A stretch of DNA of 64,000 nucleotides from Ferrimonas balearica DSM 9799 (GCF_000148645.1 NC_014541.1:3185139-3249138); one strand, 5' to 3'. Shown: positions 29,579 to 40,474, numbered from the stretch's first letter. Numbers and translations are program-made. Notes: generated from the sequence alone by a model not told the origin.

Positions 29579-30355
29579 TTAGAAGTTGTACTTCAGGGTG
29601 TAGATCAGAGCGTCGCCGTAGTTGGCATCGCCCAGTTTCTGATCGTAGTAACGGTACTGGATACCGGTGGTGATGCTGTTCGGCAGGTGCCACCACAGGG
29701 CTACTGCACCGTTGTGACCTACGCTGTCCAGCTCACGGCCGTCAGCGCCGGAACGGAACTGGTCCTTACGACCAAATTCGGTTTCGTGCCAGTTGGATAC
29801 GGAGAACTTCTGACCGCCCATCTGGAAATCGTAACCCAGTACCCAGCCAGCCATGTAACCGTTGAAGCCGTTACCAGCGAAGGTTTGGTTTTCGATGTGA
29901 GCACCGATGAAGGGCTTGAACCAGAAACCGAAATCAGTGAAGTAGTCGTAGCTGGTACCCAGAACCACGTTGGTGTCGGAGAAACCAGTGTCTTCGAAGT
30001 GGTAGGCGTGACCGTACAGGTTCCAGTTGGAGGAACCCAGGTTTACCGCGATGGAGCCTTTGGTGGCGATACGGAAGCCACGGGCACCGGCATCTTCGTC
30101 ACCCAGGTTGTGCGGGTTTTCGATGTCGAAGAAACCGTATACATCACCCCAGGAGAAGCCAGCGCCGCCTTCCAGTTCGATGTAGTAGAAGTCTTTCTTA
30201 CCACCGAAAGAAGCGCGGTCTTCGGCTTTGTCGGTCCAGTCCAGGTAGTTTACGGAAACGTTAGAGAAACCGTAGTACTGCTCAGCGGCAGCCGGAGCGG
30301 ACATGGCCAGAGCGGCAGCGCCAGCTACAGCCAGAGAAGTGAACTTGTTCATCAT
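29579..30355 (-). CDS. tsx: Nucleoside-specific outer membrane channel Tsx (OmpK family)
   Basis: 258 residues (257 if the second ATG at 30352 is used; AGGGG is 6 nt from that one and only 3 nt from the first, so 30352 is slightly favoured). Signal peptide about 1-24 ending APAAAEQ. The mature protein is a beta barrel rich in aromatic alternation: [17 protein letters not shown] near the N-terminus, typical of Tsx/OmpK, and a terminal TLKYNF with C-terminal phenylalanine for Bam recognition. It lets nucleosides cross the outer membrane. Placed between nupC and deo, it completes an uptake-and-breakdown route. Confidence 0.93.
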   Translation of the reverse strand: MMNKFTSLAVAGAAALAMSAPAAAEQYYGFSNVSVNYLDWTDKAEDRASFGGKKDFYYIELEGGAGFSWGDVYGFFDIENPHNLGDEDAGARGFRIATKGSIAVNLGSSNWNLYGHAYHFEDTGFSDTNVVLGTSYDYFTDFGFWFKPFIGAHIENQTFAGNGFNGYMAGWVLGYDFQMGGQKFSVSNWHETEFGRKDQFRSGADGRELDSVGHNGAVALWWHLPNSITTGIQYRYYDQKLGDANYGDALIYTLKYNF

Positions 30356-30416
30356 TAACCCCTGTGTTTACAGATCGTTTTTTTGTCTAGGACCCACTAT
30401 CCATGCAGGCACGCGC

Positions 30417-30444
30417 ATTGTATCCACTTAGCGCCTTTGTGCAA
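30417..30444 (-). promoter_or_regulatory. Sigma70-type promoter for tsx
   Basis: On the minus strand TTGCAC (30439-30444) and TACAAT (30417-30422) are separated by 16 nt, each 5/6 or close to consensus. The inferred start leaves a leader of about 55 nt. The -35 contains TTGCA, a motif also found in CytR half-sites, but that may be chance. Confidence 0.65.
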
Positions 30445-30558
30445 CATCCACGGGTGAAAGCAAGGTGTGGATCCGCCATCGACGTGCGCTCGATCACACT
30501 TTCGCAACGCCATAGTAGATCCTTTTGCCTGAATCGTCTTCATCCCCTACCACGGGCC

Positions 30559-30589
30559 AAAAAAAAGGCGACCCGCAGGGCCGCCTTTT
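30559..30589 (-). terminator. Intrinsic terminator after nupC
   Basis: GGCG-A-CCC and GGG-C-CGCC pair around loop GCA at 30567-30585. On the minus strand the stem is followed by a run of eight or more T. Confidence 0.88.
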
Positions 30590-30606
30590 GTGAGGTTGTA
30601 CCGAAA

Positions 30607-32079
30607 TCAGAGTGACAGGAACAGACCTGCCAGAGTGGCACTCATCAGGTTGGACAGTGAGCCGGCTACCACCGCGCGCATACCCAGGCGAGCCAGGTCG
30701 TGACGACGGTTGGGGGCCATGGCACCCAGGCCGCCCAGCAGAATCGCGATGGAGGACAGGTTGGCAAAACCACACAGGGCAAAGGCGATGATCGCCTGAG
30801 TGCGGTCGGTCATCACGGCGCCGTTGATCAGCAGGTCGCCGGTGAGGTAAGGGGCAAAGTTCACGTAAGCCACGAACTCGTTCACCACCACCTTCTGACC
30901 AATAAAGGAACCGGCCACAGTGGCTTCATGCCACGGCACACCCATCAGGAACGCCAGCGGCGCAAAGATGTAACCGAGGATCAGCTCCAGAGTCAGGTTG
31001 GACTGGGCCGCACCCAGTACCGCCTGCACCGCACCCGCCTGGCTGTCATCCAGGGTCAGGCCGTTCAGTGCGTTGATCAGCACATCACGGTCAACACCGG
31101 CAATCCAGCTGCCAATCTCGGCAACCGGCAGCTCAGCCTGAGTGGCCAGGCCGTTGGCAAACTCGGCAAAGGCCGGGGCAGAACCCGCTACCTGTTGCAG
31201 GGCCATAAAGGTTTGAGTCACAGCCGCATCACCCCAACCGAACAGACCACCGAACCAGCCGATGATGCCGTTGATCAGAGCGATCAAACCGATGAAGGCC
31301 AGCAGCATGGCGCCCACGTTCAGGGCCAGTTGCATACCGGAGGAGGCACCCGCAGCGGCGGCATCCAGCACGTTGGCCGGCTTGTCTTCCGCTTCACCGA
31401 TGTCTTCCATGTGTTGCTTCGGTTCTTCGGTTTCCGGGTGCATCATCTTGGCCATCAGCAGGCCGCCCGGTGCCGCCATAAAGGACGCGGCAATCAGGTA
31501 CTCCAGCGGCACACCCAGACCGGCGTAACCGGCCAGTACGGAACCGGCCACGGACGCCAGACCACCCACCATAATGGCGAACAGCTCAGATTGGGTCATG
31601 GTCGGGATAAAGGGACGGACCACCAGCGGAGCTTCGGTCTGGCCAACGAAGATGTTGGCAGTGGCCGACATGGATTCCGGCTGGCTGGTGCCCAGTGCTT
31701 TTTGCAGCGCACCGCCGATGATGCGGATGATCCACTGCATCACGCCCAGGTAGTACAGGACCGCGATCAGAGAGGAGAAGAAGACGATAACCGGCAGCAC
31801 GTTGATGGCGAAGATGAAGCCGACTTTAAAGTTGGCCAGGTCACCAAACAGGAAACCGATGCCGTCATTGGCGTAGCCAATCACGCTGGACACAGCAGAA
31901 GAGATGCCGCCCAGGATGTCTTTCCCTACCGGCACGTAGAGAACGAAAGCACCCAAAGACGCCTGAATGGCAAACGCACCGCCAACTGTACGCCAGTTGA
32001 TGGCACGTCGGTTATTGGACAACCCGAAGGCAATCAGCAGCAGGGTTAGGATCCCCACCAGACTCATCACGATATTCAT
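30607..32079 (-). CDS. nupC: NupC-family concentrative nucleoside transporter with an extra domain
   Basis: 490 residues against about 400 for E. coli NupC. Family motifs are present: [12 protein letters not shown] (nucleoside-binding re-entrant loop), [32 protein letters not shown] and NEFVAYVNF. It is an inner membrane symporter bringing nucleosides to the deo enzymes. The extra length is mainly a soluble Ala/Gln-rich block of roughly 80 residues (about 282-362) inserted just before the [14 protein letters not shown] helix. A smaller Glu-rich loop lies at about 213-240. Transcribed toward tsx but separated from it by a terminator and the tsx promoter. Confidence 0.93.
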   Translation of the reverse strand: MNIVMSLVGILTLLLIAFGLSNNRRAINWRTVGGAFAIQASLGAFVLYVPVGKDILGGISSAVSSVIGYANDGIGFLFGDLANFKVGFIFAINVLPVIVFFSSLIAVLYYLGVMQWIIRIIGGALQKALGTSQPESMSATANIFVGQTEAPLVVRPFIPTMTQSELFAIMVGGLASVAGSVLAGYAGLGVPLEYLIAASFMAAPGGLLMAKMMHPETEEPKQHMEDIGEAEDKPANVLDAAAAGASSGMQLALNVGAMLLAFIGLIALINGIIGWFGGLFGWGDAAVTQTFMALQQVAGSAPAFAEFANGLATQAELPVAEIGSWIAGVDRDVLINALNGLTLDDSQAGAVQAVLGAAQSNLTLELILGYIFAPLAFLMGVPWHEATVAGSFIGQKVVVNEFVAYVNFAPYLTGDLLINGAVMTDRTQAIIAFALCGFANLSSIAILLGGLGAMAPNRRHDLARLGMRAVVAGSLSNLMSATLAGLFLSL

Positions 32080-32109
32080 GAACCTGTAAACCTCGTGTTC
32101 TGGACTTTT

Positions 32110-32125
32110 ATTACATTATTGTAAT
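32110..32125. promoter_or_regulatory. Inverted repeat upstream of nupC (operator candidate)
   Basis: ATTACA and TGTAAT flank TTAT, giving perfect 6-bp arms about 30 nt before the nupC start. A second pair, GAAACA (32229-32234) and TGTTTC (32245-32250), lies further upstream. The wider spacer 32080-32321 (242 nt) is AT-rich and holds no gene. Regulator unknown. Confidence 0.4.
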
Positions 32126-32321
32126 TTGAAGGAAATTCGGCGCCGATTATAACGGCAAGAAGGAAAGAAATCCCCCCTACTACCGGAAAAAAAGGATCTT
32201 CGTAACGGATGATGATGAAATTTAACAGGAAACAATCTTGCACCTGTTTCATATCGCATCCTTTACATCGTGAGATAGGGATAACAATAGCAGTCAGGCA
32301 AGACTTTGAGGGAGTAGCGGG

Positions 32322-33101
32322 TCAAATTACCAGGCGGGGAAAAAGCCGTTGTGTATTGGCAGTTAGCTGTGCTTTGAGCGTGTCGATCGGTTGCTGGCGC
32401 AGCTGGGCCAGTTGCGCCAGCACGTCGGCCACCCGGGCCGGTTCATTGCGCTCACCCTGATGACCACACAGCGGCATATCGGGACTGTCGGTTTCCAACA
32501 CCAGCGCCTCGGCATCGATGGCCGCCAGCGCCTGACGGGTTTTGTTGGCACGGGGATAGGTGATCACCCCGCCCACCCCCAGGTGGATGCCGTGGCGCCA
32601 GTATTGCTGAGCCTGCACTAAACTGCCGCTGAAGCCATGGACTACGCCGCCCGCAGGCAAGGGTTGGCGGCTGAGCAAAGACAGCATCTCGTTATGGGCT
32701 TTGCGCACGTGCAGGATCACCGGCAGGCGATGTTGATGGGCCAGCGCCAACTGCCCCTGGCACAGAGCAATCTGCTCGGCCATCGGCAGCACCCCGCCCA
32801 CCCCATCGAGGCCACACTCCCCCAGCGCCATCACCTGTGGGTGCGCTTCCACCGCCTGGGCCAGAGCATCCAGGTCGTCAGGCTGGTGTTCAAAACAGGG
32901 ATGCAACCCAAGCGCCACACCAATGGAGACCGGCTCGCGCTGTCCCGCCAGTTGCAGCAATCCCGACCAGTGTGCCCGGTCGACGGCGGGCACCATAATG
33001 GCGCCGACCCCCGCCTTATGGGCCCGCTGCAATACCGCATCCCGGTCACCGCAAAAGGCGGGCAGGTCAAGGTGGCAGTGGCTGTCAATCAGCACGCTCA
33101 C
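32322..33101 (-). CDS. TatD-family metal-dependent hydrolase/DNase
   Basis: About 259 residues. The longest frame starts at 33143, but that end is out of family and lies inside the overlapping small gene. GTG at 33101 or GTG at 33095 gives VLIDSHCHLD directly, with GGGGTGA as ribosome-binding site (nearer the 33095 start). Metal-site motifs of the TatD amidohydrolase fold: SHCHLD, GECGLD, VILHVRKAH, VVHGFSG and ETDSPDMPL. TatD-like enzymes are 3' exonucleases or D-aminoacyl-tRNA deacylase-like hydrolases; the paralogue (YjjV/YcfH type) cannot be settled here. Its start overlaps the preceding small gene, so translation is probably coupled. Confidence 0.9.
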   Translation of the reverse strand: MSVLIDSHCHLDLPAFCGDRDAVLQRAHKAGVGAIMVPAVDRAHWSGLLQLAGQREPVSIGVALGLHPCFEHQPDDLDALAQAVEAHPQVMALGECGLDGVGGVLPMAEQIALCQGQLALAHQHRLPVILHVRKAHNEMLSLLSRQPLPAGGVVHGFSGSLVQAQQYWRHGIHLGVGGVITYPRANKTRQALAAIDAEALVLETDSPDMPLCGHQGERNEPARVADVLAQLAQLRQQPIDTLKAQLTANTQRLFPRLVI

Positions 33102-33225
33102 CCCGTTTGACTGCTTCCTGAGCCCGCTCGGACAGCGGCACACAGCAACGCCGGTTCTCGGGCGTCAGCCCGAGGCTGTCGAGAAACGCACAGTACTTCT
33201 GCCACCAGTGGCGTAACCACTTCAT
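33085..33225 (-). CDS. Small DUF5363-like protein upstream of tatD
   Basis: 46 residues, too short for a usual gene caller. It begins MKWLRHWWQKYCAFLDSLGL and continues with TPENRRCCVPLSERAQ. GGAGG (33231-33235 on the plus strand as CCTCC) is 5 nt from the ATG, a nearly perfect ribosome-binding site. The stop lies inside the first codons of the TatD gene (10-16 nt overlap). The W/Y-rich N-terminus and the SLGLTPExRRxCVP motif fit my recollection of DUF5363, a short family found in gammaproteobacteria; I cannot confirm this by search. Function unknown. Confidence 0.72.
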   Translation of the reverse strand: MKWLRHWWQKYCAFLDSLGLTPENRRCCVPLSERAQEAVKRGERAD

Positions 33226-33350
33226 TCAGGCCTCCGATCGTTTTGGCTTAAGAGGTTTCCACTTTAGCAAGAAGTGATAATAAAGGCAGCGGCTTGCGGT
33301 GTCGGGCCGGAAGCGGGATGATGCGATTATCCACTCACCACTGAATCATC

Positions 33351-33803
33351 ATGAGCGCTTCCCATTCCCCGCTGCAGCTGCAACGCTTTATCCCCTATCG
33401 ACTGGCTGATCTGGCCCATCGCCTGAGTCAGGAGTTGTCGGCCATCTATGCCGAGCCGCCCTTTGCCATCAGCATCGCCGAATGGCGGGTACTGGCTCAG
33501 CTGGCCGAACACCCGGCACTGACCAGCAAAACCCTGGGACAACTGACCGGCATGGACAAAACCAAGGTGTCCCGCGCGGTCCAGCGTCTTGCGGAGCGCA
33601 ACCTGCTGGCACAACAGCGGGACGAGAATGATCAGCGCCAACGGTATCTGCGGCTGTCGGAAAGCGGTCAGGCCCTCTACCAACAACTGGCGCCTCACGC
33701 CCTCGACTGGGAGCAGCGCCGCCTGGCGGCACTGGATCCGCAGGAGCGCCAACAGTTGCTGGCCCTGCTGGACAAACTCGACCAGGCAGAGCCCCGGACC
33801 TAA
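33351..33803 (+). CDS. MarR-family transcriptional regulator
   Basis: 150 residues: the winged helix-turn-helix core ALTSKTLGQLTGMDKTKVSRAVQRLAERNLL with wing QQRDENDQRQRYLRLSESGQALY, flanked by the dimerisation helices typical of MarR. These usually repress catabolic or stress genes and release DNA on binding an aromatic ligand. It converges on fahA-hmgA, so it is a candidate regulator of homogentisate breakdown. It does not share the TGAAAC repeat seen before hmgA in its own upstream region, where instead CACTT/AAGTG arms occur at 33260-33276. Confidence 0.93.
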   Translation: MSASHSPLQLQRFIPYRLADLAHRLSQELSAIYAEPPFAISIAEWRVLAQLAEHPALTSKTLGQLTGMDKTKVSRAVQRLAERNLLAQQRDENDQRQRYLRLSESGQALYQQLAPHALDWEQRRLAALDPQERQQLLALLDKLDQAEPRT

Positions 33804-33821
33804 GCCCCCGCCAGAAACGAC

Positions 33822-33849
33822 AACGCCCCCGAATACTCGGGGGCGCTTT
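33822..33849. terminator. Bidirectional terminator between marR-type gene and fahA
   Basis: CGCCCCCGA (33824-33832) pairs with TCGGGGGCG (33837-33845) across loop ATAC. The flanking T/A runs are short, so termination strength is uncertain. Confidence 0.75.
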
Positions 33850-33865
33850 GGTTCTGAGGCTGGCC

Positions 33866-35167
33866 TCAGCGCGCCGGTAACACGGTACTGCGCACTTCAC
33901 CAAAACCGATGCGTGGCGCCCCCGGCTTATCGCACACCGCCCGCATAATGATGGTGTCACCATCTTCGAGGAAGGTGCGCTGCTCACCACCGGGCAGGGT
34001 GATGGGGGATTTGCCACCGCGACTCAACTCCAGCATGGAACCGGCTTGCTCATGCTCAGGCCCGGACTGGGTGCCTGAGCCAAACAGGTCACCGGCCTGG
34101 AGATTACAGCCGTTGACGGTGTGGTGGGTCACCATCTGGGCAATGGTCCAGTAGGAGTCGCTGAAGTTGGATTGGGACAGGCGCACCGGCTCCGCCATCG
34201 CCGGGGTCTGGATCAGACACTCCAGCTGCATATCCACCGCGCCCGCTTCACTGTTGCCCGGGGCCGACAGGTAGGGCAGCGGCTGCGGGTCTTCCGCCGG
34301 GCGGGTAAAGGCGGCGCGATAGGGCGCCAGCGCTTCCAGGGTCACGATCCAGGGGGACAGGGTGGAGGCAAAGCTCTTGGACAGGAAGGGGCCCAGCGGC
34401 TGGTACTCCCAGGCCTGAATGTCCCGCGCCGACCAATCGTTCAGCAGGCACAGGCCAAACACGTGCTGCTCCGCCGCCTCGATGCCAATCGGCTCACCAA
34501 GGGCATTGCCCCGGCCAATCACGATGCCCACTTCCAGCTCATAATCGAGACGCTTACAAGGGCCAAAGCTCGGCTCCGCCGCGTCCGGCGCCTTGAGCTG
34601 GCCGCTCGGGCGGTGGAACGCCTGACCGGACACCCCGATGGAGCTGGCACGGCCGTGATAACCGATCGGCACCCACTTGTAGTTGGGCAGCAGCGGGTTA
34701 TCGGGACGGAACAGCGAACCCACTGCGGTGGCGTGGTGGATGGAGGTGTAGAAATCGGTGTAGTCGCCGATGGTCATGGCCAGATCGTATTCCAGCTCCG
34801 CCAGCGGGATCAGGCATTGCGCCAGCGCGCCCTGCTCAGCGGCACCGGTGCGCAGGGCGCGGGAAAGGGCCAGACGCAGTTCGGACCAGGCTTCCGGCCC
34901 TTCCGCCATAAAGTCATTGAGCTTGGGCTCCGCCGCCAACGCCACCAGCAGGGCCACATCGCCGCCAAACACCTGGGCGTCGCGCACGGCGGCCAGATCG
35001 ATGGCCTGATCGCCGATGGCCACTGCGCCACGGAAGATCTCATCGCTGCCGGCACGACGCACACTGGCAAAGGGCAGATTCTGGATGGGGAAGTCACAGC
35101 CCGGTTGATTGGCGCTGTCGACCCAACTGGTCAGGGTCAGGTCGTGGGTTTCGTTTAATGCGTACAT
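33866..35167 (-). CDS. fahA: Fumarylacetoacetase
   Basis: 433 residues of full-length FAH type, with a small N-terminal SH3-like domain and the C-terminal hydrolase fold. Motifs: YTDFYTSIHHATAVG (metal ligand Asp and catalytic His), NYKWVPIGYHGRASS, LDYELEVGIVIGRGNALG, LLNDWSARDIQAWEYQPLGPF and GDLFGSGTQSGPE. It hydrolyses fumarylacetoacetate to fumarate and acetoacetate, ending the tyrosine/phenylalanine route. It follows hmgA by 24 nt. No maleylacetoacetate isomerase gene is seen next to it. Confidence 0.97.
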   Translation of the reverse strand: MYALNETHDLTLTSWVDSANQPGCDFPIQNLPFASVRRAGSDEIFRGAVAIGDQAIDLAAVRDAQVFGGDVALLVALAAEPKLNDFMAEGPEAWSELRLALSRALRTGAAEQGALAQCLIPLAELEYDLAMTIGDYTDFYTSIHHATAVGSLFRPDNPLLPNYKWVPIGYHGRASSIGVSGQAFHRPSGQLKAPDAAEPSFGPCKRLDYELEVGIVIGRGNALGEPIGIEAAEQHVFGLCLLNDWSARDIQAWEYQPLGPFLSKSFASTLSPWIVTLEALAPYRAAFTRPAEDPQPLPYLSAPGNSEAGAVDMQLECLIQTPAMAEPVRLSQSNFSDSYWTIAQMVTHHTVNGCNLQAGDLFGSGTQSGPEHEQAGSMLELSRGGKSPITLPGGEQRTFLEDGDTIIMRAVCDKPGAPRIGFGEVRSTVLPAR

Positions 35168-35191
35168 GGTGATTCCCTTACTCTCAGCGCC

Positions 35192-36484
35192 TTAGCGCTG
35201 TCCATTGAAATGTTTGCGCAGTCCGTTCCAGCACTGCTGATAATCGCGCTGACGGTGGGGGGTGTCCAGCGCAAAGCGGGTGGGTTCGATGACGTAGCGT
35301 GACTCCAGCATAAAGGCCAGGGTCGCTTCGTACCGCTGTGGTGCCAACTCAGCCTGACTGGCCTTCTCAAACACCTCGGTCTCCGGGCCGTGGGGGGTCA
35401 TGGCGTTGTGCAGGCTCATGCCACCGGGAACAAACCCGGTCTCCTTGGCGTCGTACACGCCCTCCACCAGGCCCATAAACTCGCTCATGATGTTGCGGTG
35501 GTACCAGGGCGGACGGAAGGTGTCCTCCGCCACCATCCAGCGGGGTGGGAAGATCACGAAGTCACAGTTGGCCCACCCTTCGGTGTCACTGGGGCTGGTC
35601 AACACGGTGAAGATGGAGGGGTCGGGATGATCAAAGCTGACCGTGTTCATCACGTTAAAGCGGGCCAGGTCGTACTTATAGGGCGCGCTGTTGCCGGTCC
35701 AGGCCACCACATCCAGCGGCGAGTGGCTGACCGGCGCAGTGAACAGGCCGCCGCAGAATTTGGCCAGCAGCTCGAAGGGTTCGTCCCGGTCTTCAAACCA
35801 GGCCACCGGATACTGGAAGTCACGGTCATTGGCGTAGCCGTTAGCGCCTACCGGTCCACGCTCCGGCAGCACAAACGGCGCACCGTAGTTTTCACACAGG
35901 TAACCGCGGATGGGGCCATCCAGCGGCGCGATGCGGAACTTGATGCCCCGGGGGATCACCAGGATCTCGCCGGGATTCACCACCAGGATGCCCAGCTCGG
36001 TTTCCGCTTTCAGTCCGCCTTGCTGAGGAATAAACAGCATCTCCCCGTCGGCGTTGTAGAACACCCGGTTGCCCATGTCGGTGTTGGCGCGGTAAACGTG
36101 GATACCCATCCCCAACTGAGCTTTGGCGTCACCGTTGAGCGCCACGGTGATCAGGCCATCGATAAAGTCGGTGGGGTGCTCCGGCAGGGGCAGTGGGTCC
36201 CAGCGCATCGGGTTGGGTGGCGTCGCCACGTTTTGCGGCGCGGTTTTCCACATCTCGTGGTGCAGCGGCGCAAACTCGCCCATCGCCACAGAGGGACGCA
36301 GGCGGTACATCCAAGTGCGGCGATTGCCGGCCCGCGGCGCGGTAAACGCGGTCGAGCTGAGTTGCTCAGCATACAGCTGGTAGGGGCACTGCTGGGGGCT
36401 GAACTGGCCCACCGGCAGGGCTCCGGGCAGGGCTTCGGTTTCATGCTCGTTGCCGAAACCGGTGAGGTAGTGAAGCGTGTCCAT
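35192..36484 (-). CDS. hmgA: Homogentisate 1,2-dioxygenase
   Basis: 430 residues. AAGGA overlaps the upstream ATG at 36493 and lies 8 nt from the ATG at 36484, so the latter ([13 protein letters not shown]) is the start. Family motifs: [16 protein letters not shown], the [21 protein letters not shown] cupin stretch, and the Fe(II) site region [27 protein letters not shown] with HGPE downstream. It opens the homogentisate ring to maleylacetoacetate with O2. First gene of hmgA-fahA. Confidence 0.97.
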   Translation of the reverse strand: MDTLHYLTGFGNEHETEALPGALPVGQFSPQQCPYQLYAEQLSSTAFTAPRAGNRRTWMYRLRPSVAMGEFAPLHHEMWKTAPQNVATPPNPMRWDPLPLPEHPTDFIDGLITVALNGDAKAQLGMGIHVYRANTDMGNRVFYNADGEMLFIPQQGGLKAETELGILVVNPGEILVIPRGIKFRIAPLDGPIRGYLCENYGAPFVLPERGPVGANGYANDRDFQYPVAWFEDRDEPFELLAKFCGGLFTAPVSHSPLDVVAWTGNSAPYKYDLARFNVMNTVSFDHPDPSIFTVLTSPSDTEGWANCDFVIFPPRWMVAEDTFRPPWYHRNIMSEFMGLVEGVYDAKETGFVPGGMSLHNAMTPHGPETEVFEKASQAELAPQRYEATLAFMLESRYVIEPTRFALDTPHRQRDYQQCWNGLRKHFNGQR

Positions 36485-36496
36485 CGCCGTCATCCT

Positions 36497-36518
36497 TGAA
36501 ACTAGTTTCAGATGAAAC
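36497..36518 (-). promoter_or_regulatory. TGAAAC repeat operator candidate in front of hmgA
   Basis: A perfect 14-bp palindrome (TGAAAC-TA-GTTTCA, 36497-36510) shares its right arm with a second inverted repeat (GTTTCA-GA-TGAAAC, 36505-36518): three TGAAAC units in alternating orientation at 8-bp spacing. A weak promoter (TTGTCT, 17 nt, TAAGTT) lies just upstream, so a bound protein would cover the transcription start. The nearby MarR-type regulator is the obvious candidate. Confidence 0.55.
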
Positions 36519-36603
36519 CAACTTAGGGGCAGCTGGTGCCTCAGACAAGTCCTGACGATGGATTGCTTCTGTCACGACGCGTAAAAGCACGCTGACAGGG
36601 CAA

Positions 36604-36631
36604 TAAAAAAGGGCGCCGCAGCGCCCTCTTT
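36604..36631 (-). terminator. Intrinsic terminator after prfC
   Basis: GGGCGC (36611-36616) and GCGCCC (36621-36626) pair around loop CGCA; the minus-strand transcript then reads into six T. Confidence 0.85.
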
Positions 36632-36639
36632 GTTCCGGA

Positions 36640-38223
<1,584 letters not shown>

Positions 38224-38301
38224 TGGCTCACTTAAATCTGGTTGGCCTGATGGCAGAAAGACCGCGCATTATAGCGCCACAGGGAGTGTAGAAAAAGGTG
38301 C

Positions 38302-39330
38302 CTAGTCTGACGAGCGTGGGATCCAGCCTAACGCCGACATCACCCAGGCCCCCAATGCCAGGTAACCGGTGGCCATCAGCATCTGCCCAATGCGGACCAT
38401 CAGCTTGGTGCTGGCGTCCCCGCCATCGGAAAAGGTGGTGGAACCGATCAGGATCAACAGGGTGGTAAACCCGGTGGCAAACACCTTGCCCTTGGGTGAA
38501 GTGAAGATCAGCTGGCCAAACAGCAACGCCGTCAGCAGCATCAGCGCCGCAAAGAACAACCACATGGGCACCGCCACCAGCAGGTTATAGAACAGGATGG
38601 CCGCGGCGCCCCCCACCAGGTTGGCCATGATCATCCCGAGCCCCGCTTTGCTGCCGGAGGTCAGGCCCGGACTCTGGGCCAGGATCGCCACCAGCACCAA
38701 CACCAGCAGGTCGCCGGAACGGTCGGTCAGGTAGAAAAACAGCAGCAGCGGCATCACCAGCAGGGTACACAACCAGGCATTGCGGTACGCCACCGCCACC
38801 GAGGGCAGCACGGGAGTGGGCTTGGCCGGAGCGGGGCCGGAAGGGATCCAGGCAAAAAACAGCGAGGTCAGCAGCAGGGCGATGGCCAATGAGCGCAGGA
38901 AGCCTAAGGCGAAGCCAATGCCCACATCGCGGTTAATAAGCCCGAGGGCCGGGAACATCAAAATGGCGATCAACAGCATGATCACGATCAGTGGATTGAG
39001 CCCCCGCTCTGCCCGGTAGAACGTCAGAAACAGCATCAGCATCTGGGCCGGAACAAACACCATGGCGTAGGGCAACAACACCACCAGTACGATGCCAGCG
39101 CTGAAGGTCAGCGCCACCCCCAGTAGCAGCTTGGTGTAGGCGCCCGCGGGCAACCTGACGCCCGGAGGCCCCAGCATCATGGCCACAAAGATGGGGGTGA
39201 TCATTGCCAGGCTCCACTCGAAGGTGGCGGCCAGCATCATAGCCGTCGCCACCCCAGCGCCAAAGCGGACAATGGCGCGCTGGCGCCAGAACCCCTCGTA
39301 GTGACTCGGGCTGATCGCCTCAGTAGACAT
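38302..39330 (-). CDS. DUF2955/FUSC-like multi-spanning membrane protein
   Basis: 342 residues with about ten hydrophobic helices; MITPIFVAMMLGPPG and GLNPLIVIMLLIAILMFPALG are recognisable. This fits DUF2955, membrane proteins related to FUSC/aromatic acid exporters and usually paired with an HlyD-type adaptor. Its start overlaps the end of the upstream HlyD gene by 11 nt, so the two are translated together. Likely the inner membrane pump of a two-component efflux system; substrate unknown. Confidence 0.82.
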   Translation of the reverse strand: MSTEAISPSHYEGFWRQRAIVRFGAGVATAMMLAATFEWSLAMITPIFVAMMLGPPGVRLPAGAYTKLLLGVALTFSAGIVLVVLLPYAMVFVPAQMLMLFLTFYRAERGLNPLIVIMLLIAILMFPALGLINRDVGIGFALGFLRSLAIALLLTSLFFAWIPSGPAPAKPTPVLPSVAVAYRNAWLCTLLVMPLLLFFYLTDRSGDLLVLVLVAILAQSPGLTSGSKAGLGMIMANLVGGAAAILFYNLLVAVPMWLFFAALMLLTALLFGQLIFTSPKGKVFATGFTTLLILIGSTTFSDGGDASTKLMVRIGQMLMATGYLALGAWVMSALGWIPRSSD

Positions 39331-40474
39331 AGCTGATCAGGCTCAGCAGGCGGATCCAGGCCCAACCGATGCCGCGCAACAACCAGGCCTGATCGGTGTA
39401 GATGATGATGTCTGCCTGGCCCCCTTCACGACGAAAGCCCTTGCTGTCTTCATCGGTGAAGCGGATCAGGACCGGGAAGCGCTCCGGGTCCCGCAGCCAA
39501 CCGGTGGTAGTGACCGGATCCGGCAGGGAGCCGACCGCGCTGCCGGTTTCAAACTGCACCCCGTAACTGACCGACACCACCTCCCCTTTCATCACCCTGC
39601 CGGGCGCAGCATCCAGCACCATCTCCACCGGATCACCGGGGGCGATATGCTCGAGGTTGTTCTCCCGCAGATAGGCTTCCACCCAGACATCCCGGGTGGA
39701 GATAAAGGTGACCAGCGGCTGTCCCGGATTGGCGTAGTAGCCGACGTCATAACGCAGGTTGGAGACCAGGCCCAGACGCGGAGCCCGAACCTCGGTGTTC
39801 TCCAGATCCAGCCTGGCCTGGCCCAGTGCCGTCAGCGCCCGCTGTACCTTGGGGTTGCGTTCATCGTCGATGCCCGCCTGCTGTTTGGCCACTTCCAGGT
39901 CGGCCTGGGCCTTGTCCACCCCGGCCTGGGCATTGCTGAGCGACGCCCGGGCCCGATCCACGTCGGTTTGCGACACATAGCCCTCTTCGGCCACGGCCAG
40001 CACCCGGGCCACATCGGCCTTGATGTTGTTCAGGTTGGTTACGGCCTCGATCAGGCGGGCCTGAGCGGACGCCACATTGGCGGTTCCCGCCCCAACCTCC
40101 TGGCCAGCCAGCGCCAGATCCGCTTCGGCCTTACGCACCGCCAACTGGTAGCGCTCCTGCTCAATGCGAAGCACCACCTCGCCCTGCTCCACCACCTGGT
40201 TGTTGACCACCCGAATCTCGTCGATGCGGCCCGCCACCTGGCTGGCCAGCGGCAGTACGTACGCCCGAACCCGGGCGTTATCGGTGTTAGGGGTGTATCG
40301 CTCCGCCCCCAGGTACCAGACAAAAATCAGGGTACACAGCAGCAACAGCGACAGCGAGGTATTGCGAACCAGTTTGCCCTCAGGCTCGGCAGGAGGCGTC
40401 GCCTCAGCTGACGTTTCACTCGGACTGGCAGGGGCTTCGGGCTTGGCGTCATTCGGGGCCTGGCGCTCACTCAT
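39320..40474 (-). CDS. HlyD/EmrA-family membrane fusion protein
   Basis: 384 residues. AAGGAG seven nt upstream sets the start at 40474 (MSERQAPNDAKPEAP), ten codons inside the longest frame. A disordered Pro/Ala/Glu head (about 5-35), one membrane helix (about 38-56), the biotinyl-lipoyl halves (DNARVRAYVLPLASQVAGRID and LRYDVGYYANPGQPL) and a helical hairpin between them. The adaptor links the inner membrane pump to the outer membrane. Overlaps the upstream permease gene by 8 nt and the downstream DUF2955 gene by 11 nt. Confidence 0.93.
   Translation of the reverse strand: MSERQAPNDAKPEAPASPSETSAEATPPAEPEGKLVRNTSLSLLLLCTLIFVWYLGAERYTPNTDNARVRAYVLPLASQVAGRIDEIRVVNNQVVEQGEVVLRIEQERYQLAVRKAEADLALAGQEVGAGTANVASAQARLIEAVTNLNNIKADVARVLAVAEEGYVSQTDVDRARASLSNAQAGVDKAQADLEVAKQQAGIDDERNPKVQRALTALGQARLDLENTEVRAPRLGLVSNLRYDVGYYANPGQPLVTFISTRDVWVEAYLRENNLEHIAPGDPVEMVLDAAPGRVMKGEVVSVSYGVQFETGSAVGSLPDPVTTTGWLRDPERFPVLIRFTDEDSKGFRREGGQADIIIYTDQAWLLRGIGWAWIRLLSLISYVY

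Noticed and set aside
30403-30615. 70-codon plus-strand frame upstream of tsx
   Set aside because: Runs across the tsx promoter and the nupC terminator; Arg/Lys-rich without ribosome-binding site.
32209-32460. 83-codon plus-strand frame near nupC and tatD
   Set aside because: Second half is antisense to the TatD gene; the first half is AT-rich spacer without motif.
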